From the NCBI GenBank assembly GCA_963661945.1, contig CAVLDP010000020.1, forward strand, positions 1 to 46,889: a DNA stretch of 46,889 nt, given 5' to 3'. Source of the DNA: CAVLDP01 sp963661945. GTDB lineage: Bacteria; Bacillota; Clostridia; Lachnospirales; Lachnospiraceae. Shown piece by piece: positions 5,710-13,880 of the stretch. The notes beneath the pieces are model-generated. The model made no database searches, had not been told where the DNA came from, and saw nothing but the letters and a program-made list of their open reading frames with translations. How positions within the stretch are numbered: the stretch's first letter is position 1; the number at the start of each line of letters is the position of its first letter. Position numbers and translations under genes: made by a program.

Positions 5710-8604
5710 CCTATTTGCATCAATCTCTGAGAATACACTGACAAATGCTGCCCGATCTGCCATCTCATCAAATGCTACACATTCCACGTATTGTACACCA
5801 CGTTTTCCATGAATCTCAAAGACACTATTATGATCTACTCCAGTTCGAATATAGCTCTCTGCCTTCTCTCGAAACTGCTGTAATTCCTCACCCGTCAGGT
5901 GATTCATCATGGCCTCAGAATCCTCAATCGTTCCAAATCCGAAATTCTCGAGATTCCTCTCATACTCACTGGTATTCATAAGATAACGAATCTTACCTGC
6001 TCTGTATTCAATAATCGCAATCGATTGCTTATTCCCAGCAATCACCCTACGGTCCTGCGACCACATAATATCTCGACCAAGAACATTGATTCTTCCAACC
6101 TTGGTATAGAAGTCGCGGTCAGATAGCTTCTCGAAGGAGCCCACACCAAATTCGTGCTCTACATCCTTCACCTGTTCCAGATTCGTTGGCTTGCTGAAGA
6201 GGTAACCCTGAGCCATCTCACAGCCAATACTCTTCAGGAACTGGAATTGTTCCTCCGTCTCCACGCCTTCTGCAAGAGTCTGCATGCCAAGCTTCTTGGC
6301 CATATCCACAATCGATGTCAGAATCTCTCTAGACCTGCTGCCCGTATCAGTCAGAAATGCCATATCAAGCTTCAGCACATCAAAGTTATAATCCTTCATG
6401 ACATTCAGCGAGGAATAACCAGATCCAAAGTCATCCATCCAAACCTGATAACCCAGATGCCTAAATTCATCCACAATCTCACGCAGACGCTCCTCATCTG
6501 TAGTCAGCGCAGACTCGGTAATCTCAATATGGAGCATATTACGAGGAACATTGTATTCTCGAATGCACTCTTCTACTTCCGTAATCATATCTACGACATC
6601 GAAATCAAGTCTGGACAGATTCACCGATACTGGTGGAAATGGCTTCCCTTCCTTCATTGCCATCTTATAATCACGGCAGATCATACGAATCATATGCAGA
6701 TCAAGCTTGTAGATTAAGTGGAACTGCTCCAAGGTCTCGATAAAGTCCTTCGGTGGCAGAACACCATAATGCGGATCATGCCATCTGGCAAGGGCCTCCA
6801 TACCACAGCATTCGCCCGTGTAGGAACGAACAACCTGCTGGTAATAGACCTTAATCCACTCATTTGCAATAGCCTCATCCAGGTGTTCAATAATATGCTG
6901 CTGCTGACGAAGCTGCTGATTCAAGCCCTCGTCAAAGAACTGCACCTGAAGGTCGTAGCGGCCACGGATAGCATCGCAAGCCGACTTGGCTCTGTCGCAG
7001 GCCAAATTGATATCGAAATTCGAATGATCAATCTCATAGACACCTGTTCGAATCGTCGAACGGAAATCACTTCGATACTTTCGTACCAGATACTTCACCT
7101 TGCCAAGAGAATGCTCAATATCCTCCGTTGGTACCAGGGCGACAAAATGATCATCTGCAAATCGTCCAAGAAGCTGCTTAGGATAGACCTGAAGAAGGGC
7201 ATCCGCAACTGCCTGCAAGAACAAATCGCCATTGTCAAATCCATATTTGGCATTATAGGATTTGAAATTGTCGATATCAAAATAAACAATCGCCATCTGC
7301 TCCGTTGCAAGCTCTTGCATGAGAAGATTCGCCTGCTCCTTGAAAGGATTCATCTGAAGAAGGCCAGTCAGAGGATCTCTCACAACCTGCATGGTCTCCT
7401 CCAAGGCATCATCCTGATCCTTGGTATAGACCATAACCCTATTACGGCCAGTATGCTTGGCCTTGTAGAGAGCTGTATCCGCCTGATGATAGAGCGCATC
7501 ATAGTCATAGCACTCTGGCGTAACAATACTGATGCCGACAGATGCCTGTATTCCGTGCATCTCTCCCACATTAGTGTGATTCAGATTGTGAATCAAATCC
7601 TCCATCAGGTGAATCACATCCGCCTCAGATTTCTCTGATGTGATAACGAAAATGAATTCATCACCACCGAGTCGTCCAGCCAGGTTACCATAGTCTGCTT
7701 CCCAGTCTACCGTCTCCGTCACAGACATTGGCGTCGTAAGCTTGAGACTCAGTGTCTCAGCAATTACACGACCAATGGATGTGATTACGCGATCTCCCAG
7801 CTGATGGCCATAGGTATCATTTATCATCTTGAAATGATCAATATCGATAATTGCAACTGCTGTGAAGTCCTCGAACTTCCTCCTGGCGATGGATTTCTCC
7901 GCCATATCAACGAAGGTTCTTCTACGAAGAAGTCTGGAAAGTGTCTCAAAATTGCTTCGTATCTCAAGTGCCCTCTGTACACGATCGCTATCATTCTTCG
8001 TCAGAAGCTCATGAATACGATTGCTCTGATAGACATAGTGGATACCCATGCCCGCAAGCGAGAAGGACACTACATTTAACACATAAGGGGCAAGAAAGCC
8101 GAAGGTGTCTGAAAAGCAAAAGGCCAGAATCAGATAAAGTGCCATATTCGAGGCCAGAAAAACCATCATAGGTATCATGCCCGTCATATAAAATAATGGC
8201 AGAAGAATCGCAACCACCGGATACAAAACTGCAGCCTCATAGGTCTCTGTATTCATGGCATAGACGCTATACCATAGTATCAGGAAGAAGGAAGCAAAGT
8301 AAAAGGACCGACCATATTTCGTCGAAAACTTAGGAAATAGGAAATAGACCGCCGTAAGCCCAACAAGTGCAACCGTAAATAATACATTCGTTGCAATTGG
8401 AAGCTTAGAAAAGAAAGCAACAACAAGTCGAATCAGAAGAACAAAAATCTCTGCCAACAGGACAAAGCTGAAGCTCTGGCGATTGCCCTCTTCCATCTGC
8501 TTCTGGCAGCTGTCATAGGTCACCTTATCAAATCCATAATATCTAAAATTCTTCAATCGAAATTCCGTCTCCCCAGACGTATTTCCCCACAAAAACTCTA
8601 TCAC
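5695..8604 (-). CDS. Membrane GGDEF-GGDEF'-EAL cyclic-di-GMP protein
   Basis: This 969-residue protein has about six membrane segments (residues 45-195), then GGDEF, degenerate GGDEF and EAL domains, and a C-terminal PAS-like tail (about 840-969). The first GGDEF motif is intact (313-317) with no RxxD inhibitory site at 304-307. The second reads ADDHF (483-487) and should be inactive. The EAL domain keeps EAL (603-605), the ITE and DDFGSGYSSL metal-binding motifs, the KLD lysine and AEGVE, so phosphodiesterase activity is likely. It starts with GTG, with AAGGGG 8 nt before. It follows the aminotransferase by 12 nt and is probably cotranscribed. Net direction of c-di-GMP turnover cannot be read from sequence. 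Confidence 0.93.
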   Translation of the reverse strand: MIEFLWGNTSGETEFRLKNFRYYGFDKVTYDSCQKQMEEGNRQSFSFVLLAEIFVLLIRLVVAFFSKLPIATNVLFTVALVGLTAVYFLFPKFSTKYGRSFYFASFFLILWYSVYAMNTETYEAAVLYPVVAILLPLFYMTGMIPMMVFLASNMALYLILAFCFSDTFGFLAPYVLNVVSFSLAGMGIHYVYQSNRIHELLTKNDSDRVQRALEIRSNFETLSRLLRRRTFVDMAEKSIARRKFEDFTAVAIIDIDHFKMINDTYGHQLGDRVITSIGRVIAETLSLKLTTPMSVTETVDWEADYGNLAGRLGGDEFIFVITSEKSEADVIHLMEDLIHNLNHTNVGEMHGIQASVGISIVTPECYDYDALYHQADTALYKAKHTGRNRVMVYTKDQDDALEETMQVVRDPLTGLLQMNPFKEQANLLMQELATEQMAIVYFDIDNFKSYNAKYGFDNGDLFLQAVADALLQVYPKQLLGRFADDHFVALVPTEDIEHSLGKVKYLVRKYRSDFRSTIRTGVYEIDHSNFDINLACDRAKSACDAIRGRYDLQVQFFDEGLNQQLRQQQHIIEHLDEAIANEWIKVYYQQVVRSYTGECCGMEALARWHDPHYGVLPPKDFIETLEQFHLIYKLDLHMIRMICRDYKMAMKEGKPFPPVSVNLSRLDFDVVDMITEVEECIREYNVPRNMLHIEITESALTTDEERLREIVDEFRHLGYQVWMDDFGSGYSSLNVMKDYNFDVLKLDMAFLTDTGSRSREILTSIVDMAKKLGMQTLAEGVETEEQFQFLKSIGCEMAQGYLFSKPTNLEQVKDVEHEFGVGSFEKLSDRDFYTKVGRINVLGRDIMWSQDRRVIAGNKQSIAIIEYRAGKIRYLMNTSEYERNLENFGFGTIEDSEAMMNHLTGEELQQFREKAESYIRTGVDHNSVFEIHGKRGVQYVECVAFDEMADRAAFVSVFSEIDANRGATV

Positions 8605-8616
8605 GAAACTATCCCC

Positions 8617-9810
8617 TTATCTATTCGGATACTCTGTCTCTACGAATCGACGGAATACCGGTATTGCACGCTCCACCTTCTCGGTGTCAATGCAATAAGC
8701 CATTCTGAAATATCCAGGCACTCCAAAGCCATCCGATGGAACCAAAATCAAGTCATATTCCTTGGCCTTGTTGCAGAAGGCTACCGCATCTTCCTCCAAA
8801 GCCTTCGGGAAGATATAGAAGGTTCCGCCCGGCCGAACCACTGTAAAACCAAGCTCCACAAACATATCATAGAGCAGGTTCATGTTGGTCTCATAGACAG
8901 ACAGCTCCGACGTCTGATCAATCACTCTTGCTGTAGCAAGCTGAACAGAGGAGGATGGGCAATTATGGCCAATGCCGCGGCTAATCTGTCCACACATAAG
9001 TGAGATAAGGTCTGCATCCGTAGCCGCAGGATTCACTGCCACATAACCAAGTCTCTCGCCAGGAATACTAAGGCTCTTCGAGAAAGAATAACAGGTCAGC
9101 GTGTTATCGTAATAGCGACTTGGATATGGAACAAGCTGGCCATCAAAGGCAATCTCACGATATGGCTCATCTGAAATCAGGAAGATATCGTGTCCATATT
9201 CCTTCTGCTTGTCATATAGAATAGCCGATAGCTTCTCAAGCGTCTCCTCAGAATAAATGACGCCCGATGGGTTATTTGGCGAATTAATCAGAATCGCCTG
9301 CACATCCGGATTCATCATCTCAAGGAAAGCATCAAAATTAATCTGAAAATCCTCGGTAGAAGCTGGCACCACCTTAAGAATTGCGCCAGTTTCATTCACG
9401 TACTGCATATATTCTGGAAAATGAGGTGCAAATGTAATCACCTGATCTCCTGGCTTAGTCACCACACGAATCGCATGTGCAATCGCACCTGCTGCACCCG
9501 ATGTCATAAAGATGTGCTTGGTCTCATAAGGAATAGCAAATCTCCTCTTCAGAGAATCTGCAACAATCCCTCTCACCTCAGTATTACCGAGAGATGGGCT
9601 GTAGCCATGCAATGACATGGGATCCATATTCTGGTGGAGGTCAATCACTGCCTTCGTATAATCATCTGCCACTGGAACCGAAGGGTTACCCAGGCTAAAA
9701 TCAAACACATTCTCATAGCCAATTTCCTGGCCACGAGCTGTCGCATACTCACTCAGCATTCGAATTACCGACTTGCCAGAGAGCATTTTCTTGTATTTCT
9801 CGTTTATCAT
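8617..9810 (-). CDS. PLP-dependent class I/II aminotransferase
   Basis: This 397-residue fold-type I enzyme resembles aspartate/aromatic aminotransferases. It shows NSPNNPSGVIYS, SDEPYREI, the Schiff-base lysine in SFSKSLS and the arginine-bearing FRMAYC near the C-terminus. The ATG at 9810 follows GAGGAG by 6 nt and gives the family's usual length; an upstream in-frame start at 9888 would add 26 hydrophobic and basic residues before the ribosome-binding site and is unlikely. The substrate is not determinable by eye. It is first in a two-gene unit with the GGDEF-EAL gene. Confidence 0.92.
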   Translation of the reverse strand: MINEKYKKMLSGKSVIRMLSEYATARGQEIGYENVFDFSLGNPSVPVADDYTKAVIDLHQNMDPMSLHGYSPSLGNTEVRGIVADSLKRRFAIPYETKHIFMTSGAAGAIAHAIRVVTKPGDQVITFAPHFPEYMQYVNETGAILKVVPASTEDFQINFDAFLEMMNPDVQAILINSPNNPSGVIYSEETLEKLSAILYDKQKEYGHDIFLISDEPYREIAFDGQLVPYPSRYYDNTLTCYSFSKSLSIPGERLGYVAVNPAATDADLISLMCGQISRGIGHNCPSSSVQLATARVIDQTSELSVYETNMNLLYDMFVELGFTVVRPGGTFYIFPKALEEDAVAFCNKAKEYDLILVPSDGFGVPGYFRMAYCIDTEKVERAIPVFRRFVETEYPNR

Positions 9811-9842
9811 AGAATGCTCCTCATAATATACTCGTAATTTCC

Positions 9843-9871
9843 ATTTTATTAGAAATGTCGCATAAAAACAA
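9843..9871 (-). promoter_or_regulatory. Sigma-A promoter of the aminotransferase operon
   Basis: On the minus strand TTGTTT and TAAAAT are separated by 17 nt, and the start codon lies about 32 nt beyond. The divergent EAL gene starts at 9964, so both promoters lie within 153 bp; I could not pick out a clear promoter for the EAL gene. Confidence 0.6.
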
Positions 9872-9963
9872 GTAAGAAGGCATCTCATCTATGGTCTATC
9901 TATTTTTAATAAGAAATAGTAAAATAGAAATAAGATTTTATTTTTGAGGGAGTTTTTCAGTCT

Positions 9964-12249
9964 ATGTACACAAACTATTATTTTTTCTTCATTCTATGCT
10001 CATACATAGCCTCCATAGCAATTACTGGTTTCCTGCTTGTCCGTATGCACGCCATGAAATCAAAATCTGCTATTATGCTTCGTCACTCTCTCATATGCAC
10101 ATTTCTTACTGCAATCACCTGTTCTGTTGCCATGCAGGATACTCTGCCGTCGACATCAATGCTTCTGCAGACAATCATTTCCATGATTTCTACCTGGAAC
10201 ATCTTCTTCTTCGTCCTCTTCTGTCGAAGAATCACTGACGAAGGCAACAAGGTCAATCGATTCCTTCACATAGGCTATCGTTTACTCGTCGTCGCAGACA
10301 GCATTTCACTTATTATTAATTATTTCACAGGATGTCTCTTCCAGATTGTCCTAATCGATCCTAATACCAACCAATACGCGATGCTGACCTATAGTCCCTA
10401 TGTCTTCCACTATGCAATCTGCTACGGAAGTCTTATCTATTCCTTCACCTTGCTCCTCGTCACGATGCGGTCTCTGCCACGCATCTATTGGAGCAGATAC
10501 TATTGGATTACCCTCTGCCTTGGGCTACTCATCATATGGGATGCAGCAAGCATCTTAGTTCCGGGCTTCCCAAACCTCAATGTTATCGGCTATGCTCTTG
10601 CAGGTCTCTTTGCTTACCATCTGTCACTGGACCATGTACCCGTGGGTGTCACCAACCAGATTCTATCTCTTCTGTCCAAGCAGATGGACTATATGTTCTT
10701 CTTCTTCGATCAATTCGGCAGATGTCTCTATATGAATGATTCTGCCTGTGAATTTCTCAAGACAGACCTTACCAGAACGGATGATATTCTGGATGAACTG
10801 TCAGAGAAGCTCACGCATCAGCTTGACTTACAAGAGGATTCTTCCTTCGAGATTGAATTACAGAAGGATGGCAAGACTCTAACATACGCTATCAAATGCA
10901 GTGGTCTCACCGATGAAGATGGCAATGCCCTTGGCCGAAGCGTCCTGATCTTCGACTATACCAAGGAATACGAAGCCTATCGCAGAACCCGCTACCATGC
11001 AACCCATGACAGACTAACTGGCACTTATAATAAGGATTACTTCATCGATCAGGCTGAGAAGCTTCTCAACGCGAATCCTACAGAAGAATACCTGATGATC
11101 ACCTCGGATGTGAAGGATTTCAAACTAATCAACGATACGCTTGGGACAAGTCAGGGCGACCGCGTTCTGAAGCGAATTGCAGATATCCTACGCAACTTAA
11201 CACGTGACAAGGAACTCTACTGCCGGTTAGGTGGCGATCGATTTGCCCTCCTTATGCCGCGTAGATACTTTGACGAGGAAGTCTTCATTCGCAATTCTAC
11301 CGATATGATTCAATTCGACCAGATGATTTCCTACCCTGTGAATGTCTACTTCGGCGTATACGCAATCGAAGATCGAACTCTCCCTGTTGCAACCATGATT
11401 GATCGATCCTTCATTGCCATCAACTCTGTAAAGGGCATCTCCACCCATAGAATTGGTTACTACGATGACTCTATGCGTTCGAATGCGCTTAGAGCACAGC
11501 AGCTTACCGCAGAACTCGATGCAGCACTTAGAGATGATGATTTCCTCCTCTATCTCCAGCCACAGGTTACGGTAGAGCGTGAGGTCTCTGGAGCCGAGGT
11601 GCTCATTCGCTGGAATCATCCGGTAAATGGACTCATGATGCCAGGTTCCTTCCTGCCGATTTTCGAGCAGAATGGTCAGATTGCCAAGATTGACTACTAT
11701 ATCTGGGAGCACACCTGTATCCTCCTTCGAAAATGGATTGATGCCGGGGTCAGCCAGTACCTCTCTGTTAATATCTCTCCGACTGACTTCATGTTCTATA
11801 ACATCTATGATGTCTTCACGGAACTGGTCCAGAAGTATCAGATTCCACCGAATCGCCTTCGCCTGGAGATTACAGAGACCGCCATCATACACAATATTGA
11901 TGAGACCCTTATTCTCATCAAGCGCTTACAGGACTATGGCTTCTACATCGAGATGGATGACTTCGGATCTGGCTACTCATCCCTTAATACACTAAAGGAT
12001 ATCCCTGTTGATGCCCTGAAGGTTGACATGAAATTCCTCTCCGCTTCCAAGAATGTCTCACGCTCGAGAATCATCTTAAGCTCCATCCTTGCCATGGCCA
12101 AGGAATTGAAGCTTTCGATTATCACAGAAGGCGTAGAGACCGAGGACCAGGTCGTCTTCCTGAGAGAACACGGAACGGATATGTACCAGGGCTTCTACTT
12201 CGCCAAGCCTATGCCAATAGAGGACTACGAGCATCTCTATTTGAAATAA
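9964..12249 (+). CDS. Membrane sensor with degenerate GGDEF and EAL domain (putative c-di-GMP phosphodiesterase)
   Basis: This 761-residue protein has about seven N-terminal membrane helices (residues 1-225, similar in layout to 7TM sensor modules of GGDEF/EAL proteins). A PAS-like segment (about 230-335, FFFFDQFGRCLYMNDSAC) follows, then a GGDEF domain whose signature reads GGDRF (423-427), and an EAL domain. The catalytic Glu replaced by Arg argues against cyclase activity. The EAL domain has EVL (545-547) for EAL but keeps NISPTDF, EITETA, MDDFGSGYSSL, KVDM and TEGVE, so hydrolysis is plausible. It is divergent from the aminotransferase operon and convergent with the HD-GYP gene. Confidence 0.92.
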   Translation: MYTNYYFFFILCSYIASIAITGFLLVRMHAMKSKSAIMLRHSLICTFLTAITCSVAMQDTLPSTSMLLQTIISMISTWNIFFFVLFCRRITDEGNKVNRFLHIGYRLLVVADSISLIINYFTGCLFQIVLIDPNTNQYAMLTYSPYVFHYAICYGSLIYSFTLLLVTMRSLPRIYWSRYYWITLCLGLLIIWDAASILVPGFPNLNVIGYALAGLFAYHLSLDHVPVGVTNQILSLLSKQMDYMFFFFDQFGRCLYMNDSACEFLKTDLTRTDDILDELSEKLTHQLDLQEDSSFEIELQKDGKTLTYAIKCSGLTDEDGNALGRSVLIFDYTKEYEAYRRTRYHATHDRLTGTYNKDYFIDQAEKLLNANPTEEYLMITSDVKDFKLINDTLGTSQGDRVLKRIADILRNLTRDKELYCRLGGDRFALLMPRRYFDEEVFIRNSTDMIQFDQMISYPVNVYFGVYAIEDRTLPVATMIDRSFIAINSVKGISTHRIGYYDDSMRSNALRAQQLTAELDAALRDDDFLLYLQPQVTVEREVSGAEVLIRWNHPVNGLMMPGSFLPIFEQNGQIAKIDYYIWEHTCILLRKWIDAGVSQYLSVNISPTDFMFYNIYDVFTELVQKYQIPPNRLRLEITETAIIHNIDETLILIKRLQDYGFYIEMDDFGSGYSSLNTLKDIPVDALKVDMKFLSASKNVSRSRIILSSILAMAKELKLSIITEGVETEDQVVFLREHGTDMYQGFYFAKPMPIEDYEHLYLK

Positions 12250-12291
12250 ATACCTCATAATAATGCCAGGAAAATTAAGGCCAACCAAAAA

Positions 12292-12333
12292 AGCCAGGTG
12301 CATCTCGGACAAATCGTCCGCTTGCACCTGGCT
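12292..12333 (-). terminator. Terminator of the kinase-HPt-HD-GYP operon
   Basis: An 11-bp stem AGCCAGGTGCA/TGCACCTGGCT encloses a second small stem CGGAC/GTCCG. On the minus strand it is followed by TTTTTT. It lies between two convergent genes and may also halt plus-strand transcripts, though the T-tract on that side is poor. Confidence 0.88.
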
Positions 12334-12343
12334 CTTAATTATT

Positions 12344-12367
12344 GAATCTCTATACGAATCTCTATAC
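12344..12367. repeat. Tandem 12-bp repeat duplicating the HD-GYP stop codon
   Basis: GAATCTCTATAC occurs twice back to back. On the minus strand the unit reads GTATAGAGATTC, so the final Val codon and the TAG stop of the HD-GYP gene are repeated just beyond the true stop. Confidence 0.85.
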
Positions 12368-13432
12368 GTAGCTTCTATTCTCTACCATATCAAATAGGTC
12401 CATTCTGGCCATCTCGAAGCAATCGAGTACAGTATCAGAGAACTGGCCGCATTCTCCACGATAGATCATGTCATAAGCTGTCGATGTTGCATAAGCATCC
12501 TTGTATACCCTCTTACTAACCAGAGCGTCGAAACAATCTGCGACAGCTACAATCTGGGCATGAATTGGGATTGCCTCTCCCACAAGTCCATCCGGATAAC
12601 CCTTGCCATCATATTTCTCATGATGCCATCTGCAGATTTCATAACAGTACTTGTAGAAATCACTGTCCTCCTGCTTGAACTGTTCTAGGATATCGCAACC
12701 ATAAGTGGTATGCTTCTTCATCTCCTCGAATTCCTTCTTGGTGAGCTTACCAGGCTTCTTCAGAATAGAATCCGCGATAGCAATCTTGCCCACATCATGA
12801 AGAGCTGCCGCTTGAGACATCATCTCAATCTTCTGCTCTGTCAGACCATACTTAGGATAATTGGCCATACAATAGCGCAGGAGAACCTTCGTAATGTATT
12901 TCACCCTCTGGATATGCTCTCCAGATTCTGAGCTACGGAATTCTACAACGGAGCCTAAGGCATTGATCAGGAATTCATTGTTCTTCTCAAGCTTCTCCTG
13001 GCTCTCGCGAAGCTCTGCAGTCCTCTGCACGAGTTCCTCTTCGATATGTACACGCGACTTGTACTGCTCAATCAGATTCTCAGCGCGTCGCATAACAACC
13101 GGTGTGGCAAATGGCTTGTAGATAATATCTGCAGCGCCATATTCATATGCCTTGTAGTCAGATTCATTGGTTGCCTCTCCTGTAATCATGATTACAGGAA
13201 TCCGCTCAATCAACTCTCCTGCACGCATAAAGGAAAGCACCTCTATACCATCCTTCTTCGGCATCACAAGATCTAGGAATACCAGTGAGATATCCTGGGC
13301 TCTACGCTTCATAAGCTCAATCGCTTCCTCGCCATCTCTTGCCTCTAAGATATCGTACTGCTCTTCAAAAATCTCCTTCAGAAGTTCGCGGTTAATATCC
13401 GCATCATCAACAATCAAAATTAAATCTTTCAT
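12362..13432 (-). CDS. Response regulator with HD-GYP c-di-GMP phosphodiesterase output
   Basis: This 356-residue RpfG-like protein has an N-terminal receiver domain (acidic DD at 9-10, phospho-acceptor Asp54 in VFLDLVMP, conserved lysine in YKPF) and a coiled linker (about 125-155). The HD-GYP domain has HD at 212-213 in HDVGKI and GYP at 278-280 in GKGYPDGL. Such domains hydrolyse c-di-GMP with a bimetal centre, and phosphorylation of the receiver normally tunes activity. It lies 12 nt after the HPt gene and is last in the operon headed by the hybrid kinase, so it is the probable end point of that phosphorelay. AGGGGA precedes the ATG. Confidence 0.95.
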   Translation of the reverse strand: MKDLILIVDDADINRELLKEIFEEQYDILEARDGEEAIELMKRRAQDISLVFLDLVMPKKDGIEVLSFMRAGELIERIPVIMITGEATNESDYKAYEYGAADIIYKPFATPVVMRRAENLIEQYKSRVHIEEELVQRTAELRESQEKLEKNNEFLINALGSVVEFRSSESGEHIQRVKYITKVLLRYCMANYPKYGLTEQKIEMMSQAAALHDVGKIAIADSILKKPGKLTKKEFEEMKKHTTYGCDILEQFKQEDSDFYKYCYEICRWHHEKYDGKGYPDGLVGEAIPIHAQIVAVADCFDALVSKRVYKDAYATSTAYDMIYRGECGQFSDTVLDCFEMARMDLFDMVENRSYV

Positions 13433-13444
13433 CTTGTCCCCTAA

Positions 13445-13795
13445 TCATCCCTTGAATTCTTGTATCGTCTCTATCGTTAATTCATAGTCCGCCTTAAGTG
13501 TTGGCATGAGTCCTGAAGCGCCTTCGAAATTCTTATCCCGAAGAGCCTCTGTTACATCAATTGCACTCTTCTGCAATCTGGATAATGATAGATTGGCGCA
13601 AACGCCCTTTAATGTATGTGCCGCCTTAAATGCAGCCTCAACATCACCTGCATCCATGGCTTCACTAAGCTGTCCGTAGCTTGGATCGTCTAAGAACATG
13701 ACAGCAAACTTCGCTACCCGCTCTTCCTTCATCATGCGAGCCATAACATCATCAAAATTTCCACCAAGCTTTTCGTAGCATTCCTGAATTGTCAA
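13445..13795 (-). CDS. Histidine phosphotransfer (HPt) protein
   Basis: This 116-residue four-helix HPt domain carries the phospho-accepting His60 in AAHTLKGVCANL. HPt proteins carry phosphate from the receiver of a hybrid kinase to a separate response regulator. Its location between the hybrid kinase and the REC/HD-GYP gene makes both partners clear by context. The start appears to be TTG at 13795, preceded 8 nt away by GGGGGG; no ATG in frame gives a complete domain. It is 85 nt after the kinase gene and 12 nt before the regulator gene. Confidence 0.93.
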   Translation of the reverse strand: MTIQECYEKLGGNFDDVMARMMKEERVAKFAVMFLDDPSYGQLSEAMDAGDVEAAFKAAHTLKGVCANLSLSRLQKSAIDVTEALRDKNFEGASGLMPTLKADYELTIETIQEFKG

Positions 13796-13814
13796 TACAA
13801 TTGCCCCCCATTTC

Positions 13815-13847
13815 CGTCATACACTACACATTATGATACTTATGACG
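13815..13847. repeat. Inverted repeat CGTCATA/TATGACG between kinase and HPt genes
   Basis: Perfect 7-bp arms are separated by 19 nt inside the 85-nt gap of the operon. It could be an mRNA hairpin setting different expression of kinase and HPt, or an operator; nothing decides between these. Confidence 0.4.
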
Positions 13848-13880
13848 AATGATTTCAAGCGATTATCCTCTTATGAACCA

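Noticed and set aside
6718..7638. Plus-strand open frame of 306 codons opposite the GGDEF-EAL gene
   Set aside because: It is the antisense shadow of a clear c-di-GMP protein and has no recognisable motif.
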